Of a DNA stretch of 64,000 bases, positions 25,623 to 33,498 are shown in pieces. Each line of letters opens with the position of its first letter. The first letter of the stretch is position 1. A program made the translations under genes and the position numbers. The DNA comes from Fen-1308 sp035319125 (GTDB taxonomy: Bacteria > Nitrospirota > Thermodesulfovibrionia > Thermodesulfovibrionales > Dissulfurispiraceae). Location of the stretch: positions 62,001 to 126,000 of the forward strand of contig DATHDG010000014.1 of NCBI GenBank assembly GCA_035319125.1, written 5' to 3'. Below the pieces are notes generated by a model that was not told the DNA's origin, did no database searches, and saw only the letters and a list, made by a program, of their open reading frames with translations.

Positions 25623-25654
25623 GTCGCGACCCATGCGGGCGCGTGGATTGAAAC
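25623..25654 (+). CRISPR. Solitary type I-C CRISPR repeat (array lost)
   Basis: Bases 25623-25654 form one 32-base unit beginning GTCGCGACCCATGCGGGCG and ending GTGGATTGAAAC, the shape and 3' end of type I-C repeats, with an internal imperfect hairpin around CCCATGCGGG. No second copy follows in the next several hundred bases, so there is no spacer bounded by two repeats. It is positioned at the end of the leader where the first repeat should be. Confidence 0.82.
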
Positions 25655-25696
25655 TGCTTCCGATACGATCCGGATGCGTCCGGTAAGGCTCAGGAC

Positions 25697-25999
25697 TTAT
25701 CGCTTCTTGTATGCCTTGTCGTGATCTGTGTGAAGGCTGACAAGCACTATTGTCGGCCCACTCAGCAGGCAGGCGATAGCCCTTACGCTTTGGGTGATGC
25801 GGAGGGAGTACAGTTGTTCGCCGGTGGTTGGTTCTATAAAGCCATGCAGCTCTTCGAAGCGGAGGCCTGTATGACTGAACAGTTCGGTCGCATCGTTAAG
25901 AGATTGAAGAAGCTTCAGCGTTTTGGCAGCGGCTATTCGGACCGGCCGTTCAGAGGCCATGACGGTCTCATCAAAGACAGGGCGAATCTCAACCCTCAC
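25697..25999 (-). CDS. RelE-like toxin of a type II toxin-antitoxin pair
   Basis: The frame is open up to 26149, but a GTG at 25999 gives a 100-residue protein, MRVEIRPVFDETV to DHDKAYKKR, which matches the size and charged C-terminus of RelE/ParE-fold toxins (LYSLRITQSVRAI, then VLVSLHTDHDKAY). It overlaps the end of the AbrB-type antitoxin by 11 bases. An ATG at 26023 is the alternative start. Such toxins are usually ribosome-dependent mRNA endonucleases; the exact subfamily is not identified. Confidence 0.65.
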   Translation of the reverse strand: MRVEIRPVFDETVMASERPVRIAAAKTLKLLQSLNDATELFSHTGLRFEELHGFIEPTTGEQLYSLRITQSVRAIACLLSGPTIVLVSLHTDHDKAYKKR

Positions 26000-26258
26000 T
26001 TGTCCACCGTTTAGCCACGGCATCGGCCTCTTTGCCTGTTTTGACAACAACGGATGGTCGTGTATCGCTGAGCGACTTCTCAACAACAGCACGGTTTTCT
26101 TTTGTCCATGCCCAAAGCTGATGTTTCGGGATGGTGGCAACGGGCACAAGCATTATGCGCCCATCTTCAAGCACTTCAATGTCGATGGCATCGCCGGGGT
26201 TGATACCCAAATCTGCCGGTATGGTAATGCGTCTCCTGGAATCTGCGCTAACAAGCAT
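25989..26258 (-). CDS. AbrB/SpoVT-type antitoxin
   Basis: The N-terminal swapped-hairpin domain is clear in the first 45 residues (SADSRRRITIPADLGINPGDAIDIEVLEDGRIMLVP). The C-terminal half, rich in Lys and Glu, should bind the toxin. AGGAGG precedes the ATG. AbrB-type antitoxins bind palindromic operators and repress their own operon, and a TGTGGG/CCCACA repeat overlaps the promoter just upstream. Confidence 0.82.
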   Translation of the reverse strand: MLVSADSRRRITIPADLGINPGDAIDIEVLEDGRIMLVPVATIPKHQLWAWTKENRAVVEKSLSDTRPSVVVKTGKEADAVAKRWTSEG

Positions 26259-26278
26259 TGTCGCACCTCCTGGATTTA

Positions 26279-26316
26279 ATTATACTTTATATGTGGGTAA
26301 ATGGGCAAATCCCACA
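26279..26316 (-). promoter_or_regulatory. Promoter and operator of the toxin-antitoxin pair
   Basis: On the minus strand, TTGCCC (26308-26303) and TATAAT (26284-26279) are 18 bases apart, a good sigma-70 promoter. TGTGGG (26292-26297) and CCCACA (26311-26316) form an inverted repeat that covers the -35 element and the spacer, as expected for an autorepression site. The antitoxin ATG is 20 bases downstream of the -10 element. Confidence 0.65.
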
Positions 26317-26355
26317 GTAGTCTAATGGGTCTCAAGGGCGCTTAGAATCTACCGA

Positions 26356-27384
26356 CTATCCCACCCTCAGAACCTTCGCCCCGCGTATTTTTCTCTGTTT
26401 CAGCTCAAGCAGCGCCTTATTTGCATCGGCAAGATCGTATTGCTGGATTTCGGGTCTGATTGGAATTTCCGCTGCTATCTTAAGAAATTCATCCACGTCT
26501 TTTCTCGTCACATTCGCAACGCTCTTTATCTCTTTTTCCATCCAGAGGTGATCGGCATAATTGAGTTTGAGCAGATATTCTTTATCGATCGATTCCTTCC
26601 TTATTGCATTGATTACCAGCCGACCTCCAGGCCACAAATGCGCTAAAGTATCGACAACTGGCTTCCAAACAGGGGTTGTGTCAATGGCACAGTGAAGTTT
26701 ATCAGGAGGTGCGTCGCCGAAATCACCTGCCCAGGAAGCTCCCAGTTCAAGCGCGAATTTCCGTTCGGCCTCTGTTCGTGAAAAAACAAATATCCTTGAA
26801 TCGGGAAACGAATGCCTAACAACTGCCAGTACCAGATGAGCGGAAGCGCCAAATCCGGTCAGGCCAAGATTATCACCGTTTATTAAAGCGGAAAGCCGCA
26901 GCGAGCGATAACCTACAGCGCCTGCGCATAGGAGTGGTGCAGCTTCTGCATCCGAAAATATTTCGGGGATCGCGTAGGCGAAATCCTCCTGCACGATCAT
27001 GTATTCCGCATAGCCGCCGTTTGCATCCCTGCCGGTTGCAGAGAAAGCCGGGCACAGGTTTTCATTGTTATCGAGGCAGAAACGACATTTTCCGCAAGAA
27101 GAGTTGATCCACGCAATCCCGACTCTGTCGCCTATGCTAAACAGACTGACATCTTTGCCCTTGTCTGATATTGTTCCTACAACCTGATGACCGGGGACTA
27201 TAGGCAATCTTGACGGGGGCGTCCTGCCCTCTATCTCATCAAGCTCAGTATGACAAACTCCACATGCAGAGACTTTTACCAAGACATCCAGATTGCCCGG
27301 CACAGGCGCCGGCATTTCCGCAAGCTGCAGTGGCGCCTTGTCTTCATTCAGGTTGCATATTTTGTTAATGATCATTGCCTTCAT
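26356..27384 (-). CDS. Zinc-dependent alcohol dehydrogenase (MDR family)
   Basis: The 342-residue medium-chain dehydrogenase has catalytic zinc ligands Cys in ACGVCHTE and His in PGHQVVG. The structural zinc site is CGKCRFCLDNNENLC and the nucleotide-binding element is LTGFGASAHL. That element departs from GxGxxG, reading GFGASA, which the zinc-binding alcohol dehydrogenase subgroup of this family tolerates. It oxidises alcohols or reduces aldehydes with NAD(P)(H); the substrate is unknown. It stands alone between the toxin-antitoxin pair and a small zinc-finger gene. Confidence 0.88.
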   Translation of the reverse strand: MKAMIINKICNLNEDKAPLQLAEMPAPVPGNLDVLVKVSACGVCHTELDEIEGRTPPSRLPIVPGHQVVGTISDKGKDVSLFSIGDRVGIAWINSSCGKCRFCLDNNENLCPAFSATGRDANGGYAEYMIVQEDFAYAIPEIFSDAEAAPLLCAGAVGYRSLRLSALINGDNLGLTGFGASAHLVLAVVRHSFPDSRIFVFSRTEAERKFALELGASWAGDFGDAPPDKLHCAIDTTPVWKPVVDTLAHLWPGGRLVINAIRKESIDKEYLLKLNYADHLWMEKEIKSVANVTRKDVDEFLKIAAEIPIRPEIQQYDLADANKALLELKQRKIRGAKVLRVG

Positions 27385-27607
27385 CTGTCAAATCCTCTAT
27401 CTTTAACAATCTATTATACAGATTATCTCAAAGCGATCATCATGCTCTATATTGAAGATTGCGACGGTGACTCTCTAAACGGGATACAGTGGTTTATCTT
27501 CTATATCAGGATATTTTTTTTAGAAAACGCGTAAATTATCCGTACTTACGGTATACTTTAATTATATAAACAATAGCAGTAAAGCCATGGTACTTAGAGG
27601 AGCGACA

Positions 27608-27805
27608 ATGCCTGAAAAATGCCGGATATGCAAGGGGACCTTCTGGTATGATAGCCAGGAAAAATGCGAGTACTGCAACGGTACATCTTTCATCGGTTAC
27701 AGGCCTTGCACCAAGTGCAAGGGCGGGCATGCAATAGTGCGCAAGCCATGTGCTGTCTGCAATCCAAATGGGAAACTTGCTGATAAACAATTGATCATCA
27801 GATAG
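27608..27805 (+). CDS. Small zinc-ribbon protein with DnaJ-type CxxCxG repeats
   Basis: The 65-residue protein has CRICKG, CEYCNG, CTKCKG and CAVC, four CxxC pairs as in the zinc domain of DnaJ, and little else. It probably binds two zinc ions. ATG 27608 is preferred because AGAGGAG precedes it; an ATG at 27587 would add seven residues. A role in folding or assembly is inferred from the similarity to DnaJ only. Confidence 0.72.
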   Translation: MPEKCRICKGTFWYDSQEKCEYCNGTSFIGYRPCTKCKGGHAIVRKPCAVCNPNGKLADKQLIIR

Positions 27806-27902
27806 ACGCAGGAATCCCACCTATTATGAAATAACGAAGATTGCATTCAGGGCCGGAAGATTCGGTAATAATCGTAGAAGAGATCTATTCTCACGTTTAT
27901 CT

Positions 27903-28835
27903 TCAACCCAGGAACTCCTGATACAGCCACGTTGACAGGTAGCGCTCGCCGGTATCGGGCAGCACAACTACGATTAGCTTGTCCTTGTACTCTTCGCGCT
28001 TTGCGATCTCGATTGCAGCCCACATTGCAGCCCCGCTCGAAATGCCGGCAAAGATGCCCTCCTCGCGAGCAAGCCTGCGGGCCATCTCGCCGGCGGCCTC
28101 ATTCGTCACCTTTATGATCTCGTCATAGACGGCAGTGTTCAGCACCGCGGGGACGAATCCTGCGCCGATGCCCTGTATCTTATGAGGGCCTGGAGTTCCG
28201 CCGGAGAGAACGGGCGAGTCGGCAGGCTCCACCGCGATTATCTTCACCGACGGTTTTCGTTTTTTTAAAACCTCTCCGACCCCGGTTATCGTGCCTCCTG
28301 TACCCACCCCGGCGACGAAGCAGTCAACGATCCCGTCCGTATCCTTCCATATCTCTTCGGCAGTGGTTCTGCGATGGATCTCCGGATTGGCTGGGTTTTT
28401 GAACTGCTGCGGCATGTAACTCTTCGGATGCTTCTTCAACAGCTCTTCTGCCTTTTCGATAGCGCCGCGCATCCCCTTGGTTCCGTCTGTAAGCACGACC
28501 TCGGCACCAAGAATCCTCAGCAGCTGCCGCCGTTCTAGACTCATCGTCTCGGGCATGGTGAGGACAAGTCTGTAGCCCTTTGCCGCGCAGACGAAGGCGA
28601 ATGCTATCCCCGTGTTTCCGCTCGTCGGTTCGACGATTACCGTATCCTTATCGACAAGGCCTTCTTTTTCTGCGGCTTCAATCATGGCAATACCAATGCG
28701 GTCCTTAACGCTGGATAACGGATTGAACGACTCCAGTTTTGCAAAAACAGTTCCATGCAATCCCGATGCAAGCTTGTTTATCTTAACCAATGGGGTGCCA
28801 CCTATGGTTTCAGTTATATCCTTGAAGGTTCTCAT
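27903..28835 (-). CDS. cysK: Cysteine synthase A (O-acetylserine sulfhydrylase)
   Basis: This pyridoxal-phosphate enzyme makes cysteine from O-acetylserine and sulfide. Visible hallmarks are the PLP lysine in NPLSSVKDRIG, the substrate loop TSGNTGIA, the glycine-rich PLP phosphate loop GTGGTITG and the end motif PDTGERYLST. The length of 310 residues is normal. AGGAGA precedes the ATG. The scar of an acetylhomoserine-type sulfhydrylase gene lies 34 bases upstream, which suggests a former two-gene sulfur assimilation operon. Confidence 0.95.
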   Translation of the reverse strand: MRTFKDITETIGGTPLVKINKLASGLHGTVFAKLESFNPLSSVKDRIGIAMIEAAEKEGLVDKDTVIVEPTSGNTGIAFAFVCAAKGYRLVLTMPETMSLERRQLLRILGAEVVLTDGTKGMRGAIEKAEELLKKHPKSYMPQQFKNPANPEIHRRTTAEEIWKDTDGIVDCFVAGVGTGGTITGVGEVLKKRKPSVKIIAVEPADSPVLSGGTPGPHKIQGIGAGFVPAVLNTAVYDEIIKVTNEAAGEMARRLAREEGIFAGISSGAAMWAAIEIAKREEYKDKLIVVVLPDTGERYLSTWLYQEFLG

Positions 28836-28869
28836 TATATTCTCCTGTGGTTTAATTAGAGTTAATCAG

Positions 28870-29041
28870 TTATGAAGCCTTGCTGAGAGCCTGATTAATG
28901 TCAGCAATAATGTCATAGATGGAAGAGCTATGGCCACCGATGGTAAATCGGGACGGCGCGCGACCCGGTTGCAGTGTCGGTCTCCCGTTCGCCGTGGAGT
29001 GCCAGTGATTCGGTCCTGAGTCTTCTATCTATCTTGCTCAT
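28870..29041 (-). pseudogene. Deletion scar of an O-acetylhomoserine sulfhydrylase (metY-like) gene
   Basis: From ATG 29041 the minus strand encodes 37 residues ending at TAG 28930-28928. They include RTESLALHGERE and GSRAVPIY, the N-terminus of O-acetylhomoserine (thiol)-lyase and related Cys/Met-metabolism PLP enzymes. Directly after the junction another frame encodes YDIIADINQALSKAS and a stop at 28872-28870, the C-terminal end of the same family. About 350-400 internal codons, including the PLP lysine, are missing, and the ends are joined out of frame. A Shine-Dalgarno-like AGGGGGG still precedes the ATG. Confidence 0.75.
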
Positions 29042-29071
29042 TCATTCCCCCCTTCATAGGAAGCTTGTTTT

Positions 29072-29099
29072 ATGATAAAGGCAAAGATGTACATTTCAA
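29072..29099 (-). promoter_or_regulatory. Promoter of the metY-scar/cysK unit
   Basis: On the minus strand TTGAAA (29099-29094) and TATCAT (29077-29072) are 16 bases apart. It lies about 30 bases upstream of the remnant ATG and is back to back with the plus-strand promoter at 29122-29151. Transcription from here should still reach cysK. Confidence 0.5.
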
Positions 29100-29121
29100 A
29101 CCCGGTTGCAAAAAGATATAC

Positions 29122-29151
29122 TTGACAACGGAATCAGCCGCCCGATAAAAT
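29122..29151 (+). promoter_or_regulatory. Sigma-70 promoter of the NifX-like gene
   Basis: TTGACA (29122-29127) and TAAAAT (29146-29151) are 18 bases apart. A perfect 14-bp palindrome starts at the last base of the -10 element. The gene starts at 29187. Confidence 0.65.
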
Positions 29152-29164
29152 GTGCATATGCACA
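29151..29164 (+). promoter_or_regulatory. 14-bp palindromic operator at the transcription start
   Basis: TGTGCATATGCACA at 29151-29164 is a perfect palindrome covering the end of the -10 box and the predicted start of transcription, where a bound repressor would block initiation. The DUF134 regulator encoded at 29685 is a candidate binder because DUF134 and NifX-like genes are usually adjacent; this is inference. Confidence 0.6.
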
Positions 29165-29186
29165 AAATAAATGGAGGGTAATCTAT

Positions 29187-29564
29187 ATGAAGATATGTTT
29201 TCCAACACAAAACCCCGAGGGCGTTGATAGCGCAGTATTCAATCATTTCGGATCTGCGCCGTCATTTGTAGTAATTGATACGGACACAAAAGAGGTCGGA
29301 GTGATCAATAACCGGGACGTGCATCACGTGCACGGTGCCTGCAATCCTATGAAAGCCTTAAGCGGTGCGAAGGTCGATGCGATAGTAGTCGGTGGAATAG
29401 GGGCCGGAGCGCTTAACAAGCTTAATCAACTCGGGATATCAGTATATAGGGCTATGGCACCCACTGTCTCTGAGAATATAGCACTCTTTGAGAGAAATTC
29501 GCTGCCGGTACTCACGCTTCAGCAGTGTTGCGGCGGCCACAGCGGGGACGGCTGCGCTCACTAG
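29187..29564 (+). CDS. NifX/NafY-like iron-molybdenum cofactor-binding domain protein
   Basis: The 125-residue protein has the family features MKICFPT at the start, FNHFGSAPSFVVID, GGIGAGALNKL and a Cys/His-rich end (QQCCGGHSGDGCAH). These dinitrogenase iron-molybdenum cofactor family proteins bind or carry metal clusters and occur in many organisms without nitrogenase. ATG 29187 with GGAGG upstream is preferred over the long open frame from 29106. No nif genes are in the window. Confidence 0.87.
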   Translation: MKICFPTQNPEGVDSAVFNHFGSAPSFVVIDTDTKEVGVINNRDVHHVHGACNPMKALSGAKVDAIVVGGIGAGALNKLNQLGISVYRAMAPTVSENIALFERNSLPVLTLQQCCGGHSGDGCAH

Positions 29565-29684
29565 CGTTCATTATTCATCGATTGATATTACAGTTGCACA
29601 ATATTTCTAACACTAGGATGGGAGGGATGTATCAAAGGCTTTAAAGCGATACCTACTCCAGCTCTTTTCAGGTAAAATAGAGGC

Positions 29685-29990
29685 ATGTCGCCTCGCCATA
29701 AAAAGCCAAGGATGTGCGAGTGCCCCTTCGGAAAACTGAAGGGGCATATCTTCAAACCGTCCGGCATCCCCATGGGGCAGCTGCAGCACATAACCCTTTA
29801 CAGGGATGAAATTGAGGCCCTGAGGCTTTGCGACCTCGAGGACCTTACACAGGAGGAAGCCGGAAAGCGTATGGGGGTTTCTCGCGGAACTGTACACCGG
29901 CTCCTCATGAGCGGCAGAAGAAAGCTCACGGATGCTGTAGTTTCCTCAAAGGCTCTTATCTTCGAATCCGAAATTCGTCAGAACGATTAA
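29685..29990 (+). CDS. DUF134-family HTH regulator
   Basis: The 101-residue protein has the DUF134 N-terminus (MSPRHKKPRMCECPFG), then ITLYRDEIEALRLCDLEDL and the helix-turn-helix LTQEEAGKRMGVSRGTVHRLL. The family regularly sits beside NifX-like proteins, as here, and is predicted to bind DNA. The Cys pair in CECP could bind metal. A TAAAAT hexamer about 13 bases before the ATG suggests a very short leader. Confidence 0.85.
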   Translation: MSPRHKKPRMCECPFGKLKGHIFKPSGIPMGQLQHITLYRDEIEALRLCDLEDLTQEEAGKRMGVSRGTVHRLLMSGRRKLTDAVVSSKALIFESEIRQND

Positions 29991-30092
29991 CCCTGGATCG
30001 GGAGCTTTTTAGAGTCAGAAGACAGACTGACAAATCAGGTATAATAAAAATTGCTCAGAATATACGGGCATGTTTCAACTAGGGGGAATTCC

Positions 30093-31283
30093 ATGATTTC
30101 GGACCGTGTTAGCAAGATAAAGCCGTCAGCGACTCTGGCCATGGATACTAAAGCTAAGGCCATGAAGGCAGAGGGAATCGATATAGTGAACTTTGGTGTC
30201 GGAGAGCCTGATTTCGACACTCCGGAATATATTAAAGAAGCAGCAATCAAAGCGATAAAGGATGGATTTACAAAATATACTGCGGTTGGGGGCATAGATT
30301 CACTTAAGGATGCCATTATTGAAAAGCTTAGAAATGAAAATGGCCTTGAATACGAAAGAGATGAAATCATAGTCTCGTGTGGCGCCAAGCATTCGCTTTA
30401 TAACATAGCACAGGCTTTGTACGGGCCGGGAAGTGAGGTGTTGATTCCGTCGCCTTACTGGGTTTCATATCCTGATCAGGTGCTGCTGAATGATGCGGTA
30501 CCTGTTTTTGTCCCTACTGAGGAATCGGATCGTTTCATGCTGAAGCCGGATGTGTTAAAAGCAAAGATGACGCGCAAGACTAAAGCTTTAATACTTAATT
30601 CGCCGTCTAATCCTACCGGCTTTGTTTATGACAGGAAGACCATGGAATCAATAGCGGACATTGCCATGCGTGATGATATTTATGTTATTTCCGATGAAGT
30701 CTATGAGAAGCTGATATACGATGGCCATCAGCACGTGAGCATCGCCTCTCTGCACAAGGGTATGAAGGGTAGAACGATTACGGTCAATGCCCTATCGAAA
30801 TCTCATGCTATGACAGGCTGGCGTATCGGCTATGCTGCAGGTCCCAAGGATGTCATCAAGGCGATGACCAACATCCAGAGTCAGTCTACGTCTAACCCGA
30901 ATTCGATAGCACAGATGGCTGCAGTTGCAGCACTTACAGGCCCGCAGGATTTTACGGCTATGATGCGCGACGAGTTTGACAAGAGGCGCCGCTATCTGGT
31001 CGATGGTCTTAACAGCATAGAGGGTATTACTTGTCTGCCGCCTACGGGGGCTTTTTATGTATTCCCGAATGTTTCTGCGCTTTACGGCCGGAAAGCCGGA
31101 CAGAGGCAGATCAATTCTTCGCTGGACTTTGCCCTTTATCTGCTGGAAGAGGCAAAGGTAGCACTTGTGCACGGCGAGGCGTTTGGCGATGACAACTACA
31201 TCAGGATTTCTTATGCTACGTCTATGGCTAACATAGAGAAGGCTCTTGTCCGCATAAGAGATGCTGTTTCTAGCCTGAAGTAA
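30093..31283 (+). CDS. Pyridoxal-phosphate aminotransferase, aspartate aminotransferase type
   Basis: The 396-residue class I aminotransferase has the PLP lysine in NALSKSHAMTGWRIGY, the N-terminal IKPSATLAMDTKAK and the FGVGEPDFDTP element of subgroup I-gamma aspartate aminotransferases. RISYATS carries the substrate-binding Arg. ATG 30093 has AGGGGGAA upstream; the longer frame from 30051 lacks an RBS. It is followed within 4 bases by era, so it probably heads an aspC-era-DUF151-recO operon. Confidence 0.93.
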   Translation: MISDRVSKIKPSATLAMDTKAKAMKAEGIDIVNFGVGEPDFDTPEYIKEAAIKAIKDGFTKYTAVGGIDSLKDAIIEKLRNENGLEYERDEIIVSCGAKHSLYNIAQALYGPGSEVLIPSPYWVSYPDQVLLNDAVPVFVPTEESDRFMLKPDVLKAKMTRKTKALILNSPSNPTGFVYDRKTMESIADIAMRDDIYVISDEVYEKLIYDGHQHVSIASLHKGMKGRTITVNALSKSHAMTGWRIGYAAGPKDVIKAMTNIQSQSTSNPNSIAQMAAVAALTGPQDFTAMMRDEFDKRRRYLVDGLNSIEGITCLPPTGAFYVFPNVSALYGRKAGQRQINSSLDFALYLLEEAKVALVHGEAFGDDNYIRISYATSMANIEKALVRIRDAVSSLK

Positions 31284-31287
31284 TCGG

Positions 31288-32172
31288 ATGGGAGTCTTTC
31301 GTAGTGGTCATGTGTCCATAGTCGGCAGGCCCAATGTAGGCAAGTCAACCCTGCTTAATGCGTTAGTCGGGGAAAAGATCGCCATTGTGACTCCGAAGCC
31401 TCAGACCACCAGAAACAGGATTACCGGGATCAAGACTATGCCTGGAGCACAGATAGTCTTCATGGATACTCCAGGGATTCATAAACCCCAACAAAGACTG
31501 GGCGAAGAGATGAACCGCTTGGCCTATGAATCCCTCGAAGAGGTCGATATCACTCTCTTTATGGTTGCACCCGAGTTGCCGGGCAAAGGAGATATCTTTA
31601 TCCTTGAAAAGATCAAACAGGTCGGAAAGCCGATTTTTCTCATTATCAATAAGGTGGATACTGTAAGAAAACATGAACTCCTTCCGGTCATCGACACTTA
31701 CAGAGGGCTTTATCCCTTTGTTGAGATATTTCCCATATCCGCACTGAAGACAGATGGCCTTGATCCGCTGCTAAGAACGATAGAAAAGTATATGCCGGAA
31801 GGGCCAATGCTTTATCCGGATGACATTGTTACCGACCAAGTTGCGCGTTTTATGGTGGCGGAGATTATAAGGGAGAAAATAATCGAGGCAACGAAAGAAG
31901 AAGTGCCGTATTCCACCGCGGTGGAGGTTGAGGAATGGAGCGAAAGGGAAGACGGAGTTGTCTTTATCAGGGCAAATATTTATATTGAAAGAGACGGGCA
32001 GAAGGGTATTATAATAGGACGGCAAGGATCTCGCCTGAAGTCCATCGGCAGTCACTCTAGGCTTGATATTGAGAGCCTGTTAGGGACGAAAGTATATTTA
32101 GAGTTGTGGGTTAAGGTCAGGAAAGACTGGCGCAGCGATGATAGAACATTAAGGGAACTGGGATTTAGATAA
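31288..32172 (+). CDS. era: GTPase Era (30S ribosome assembly)
   Basis: The 294-residue protein has the GTPase boxes GRPNVGKST (G1), KPQTTRNRITGI (G2), DTPGIH (G3) and NKVD (G4). The C-terminal KH domain reads GIIIGRQGSRLKSIG. Era binds the 3' end of 16S rRNA and is needed for 30S maturation. It overlaps the next start codon by one base. Confidence 0.97.
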   Translation: MGVFRSGHVSIVGRPNVGKSTLLNALVGEKIAIVTPKPQTTRNRITGIKTMPGAQIVFMDTPGIHKPQQRLGEEMNRLAYESLEEVDITLFMVAPELPGKGDIFILEKIKQVGKPIFLIINKVDTVRKHELLPVIDTYRGLYPFVEIFPISALKTDGLDPLLRTIEKYMPEGPMLYPDDIVTDQVARFMVAEIIREKIIEATKEEVPYSTAVEVEEWSEREDGVVFIRANIYIERDGQKGIIIGRQGSRLKSIGSHSRLDIESLLGTKVYLELWVKVRKDWRSDDRTLRELGFR

Positions 32173-32624
32173 TGCTGATACAAATGAAAGTTGAGGGGCT
32201 TCTTTTTGACCCGAGGAGTGGAATGTATATCCTGCTTCTTCAACAAGTCGACGGCAACGGAACATTGCCGATCTGGATAGGCAAACCTGAAGCCGATTCC
32301 ATAGCCCTTGCTCTCGGCAAAGTGATAACGCCCAGGCCTCTCACGCATGATCTTGTAAAAAACCTGTTTGATGCATTGGATGTAAGGGCGACTCGTGTTG
32401 TAATAACAGAGATAATTGAAAATACATATTATGCTCTTATCCATGTAACTGACGGCGGCAAAGAGGTCACGGTTGATTCCAGACCATCTGATGCTGTAGC
32501 CGTTGCTCTACGGGTGCAAGTGCCTATATTTGTTGAGGAAGATGTTCTTGAGGTCAGAAAGGCCGATGAACTTGAGGAGTGGCTCAAGAACCTGAAGCCC
32601 GAGGATTTCGGGAACATCATGTAG
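32172..32624 (+). CDS. DUF151 bifunctional nuclease-family protein
   Basis: The 150-residue protein begins MLIQMKVEGLLFDPRSG, contains LPIWIGKPEADSIALAL and the conserved VDSRPSDAVAVALR, and so belongs to the bifunctional nuclease (DUF151) family. Its cellular role in bacteria is poorly known. It is translationally coupled to era and recO. Confidence 0.92.
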   Translation: MLIQMKVEGLLFDPRSGMYILLLQQVDGNGTLPIWIGKPEADSIALALGKVITPRPLTHDLVKNLFDALDVRATRVVITEIIENTYYALIHVTDGGKEVTVDSRPSDAVAVALRVQVPIFVEEDVLEVRKADELEEWLKNLKPEDFGNIM

Positions 32625-32626
32625 CC

Positions 32627-33373
32627 TTGCTGACCCGTACCGAAGGGATTGTCTTAAAGAGCGCGGTATACGGTGAAGCCGATCTTATAGTCACATATCT
32701 TACCCGCGATTGCGGCCTGATCAAGGTTTTTGCCAAAAGTCCCCGCAAGATCAAGAGCAGGTTCGGTAGCAGCCTAGAGCCGCTGACATATTCAAGAATA
32801 TCGTTCATCGGCAAAGAGGATGCCGGATTGCCGAGACTAACTCAATCGGACATAATAACCCCCTTTCAGGCTATTAGGGAGGATTATGCCTGCTTTATTC
32901 GTCTGGCAGAGATACTTGAGCTCATGATTAACTTTCTTCCTGAAAAAGAGCTTAATGTTGACATGTTCATGCTGCTGCTTAATATGCTGTTGAAGCTTCA
33001 GCCGGGTACCCGTAACGATTTGCATTTTCTTTTCTGCAAAATACGCTTTCTTCAGCTCGCCGGATACCTGCCTAAACTTGATGTCTGTGGTCAGTGCGGG
33101 GCTAAGCCGGCGAAGAACGGTGCCAATCGGTTTTTCGCGTCACAAGGGACTTTGATGTGTCCATCATGCAGAAAAGATTGTACAGGCGCTGTTTCAGTAT
33201 CCGGAAGCTCTCTGAAGTTCTATGAGAGTTTAGCTCAGTGGCGCTTTGAAACAATCGACAGGGTAAAGGCCCCTGAATCTCTGATATCAGAGATAACCGC
33301 CCTGATGGATTCTCATCTTCGTTACATCCTTGCTCGCCCGCTGAAATCAGATGCATTTGCCGGAATCGATTAA
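32627..33373 (+). CDS. recO: DNA repair protein RecO
   Basis: The protein starts LLTRTEGIVLKSAVYGEADLIVTYL, the RecO OB-fold N-terminus, and contains the four-cysteine zinc site CGQCG and CPSC. RecO loads RecA with RecR. The TTG at 32627 matches the usual N-terminus and lies just after the upstream stop. An ATG at 32579 inside the previous gene would add 16 unlikely residues. Confidence 0.9.
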   Translation: MLTRTEGIVLKSAVYGEADLIVTYLTRDCGLIKVFAKSPRKIKSRFGSSLEPLTYSRISFIGKEDAGLPRLTQSDIITPFQAIREDYACFIRLAEILELMINFLPEKELNVDMFMLLLNMLLKLQPGTRNDLHFLFCKIRFLQLAGYLPKLDVCGQCGAKPAKNGANRFFASQGTLMCPSCRKDCTGAVSVSGSSLKFYESLAQWRFETIDRVKAPESLISEITALMDSHLRYILARPLKSDAFAGID

Positions 33374-33438
33374 AAGGGATTATAATTGTCCGGTTAAAGC
33401 GGTGTAAGCACTAGAAAGCGTGACAACAATGGTCGCGC

Positions 33439-33468
33439 TTGACATAAGCCCGCATATTAATTTATAAA
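33439..33468 (+). promoter_or_regulatory. Sigma-70 promoter of hsp20
   Basis: TTGACA (33439-33444) and TATAAA (33463-33468) are 18 bases apart, 31 bases before the Hsp20 start codon. It begins a new transcription unit after recO. Confidence 0.6.
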
Positions 33469-33498
33469 ATTCTGTTTATTTTGCGACTGGATTTCTGA

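Noticed and set aside
27250..27534. 94-codon plus-strand frame over the alcohol dehydrogenase start
   Set aside because: Antisense to a clear MDR enzyme; its hydrophobic tail falls in an AT-rich intergenic stretch without an RBS.
28836..29160. S-box or T-box type riboswitch upstream of cysK
   Set aside because: I looked for conserved riboswitch elements and found protein-coding remnants of a sulfhydrylase that explain the sequence better.
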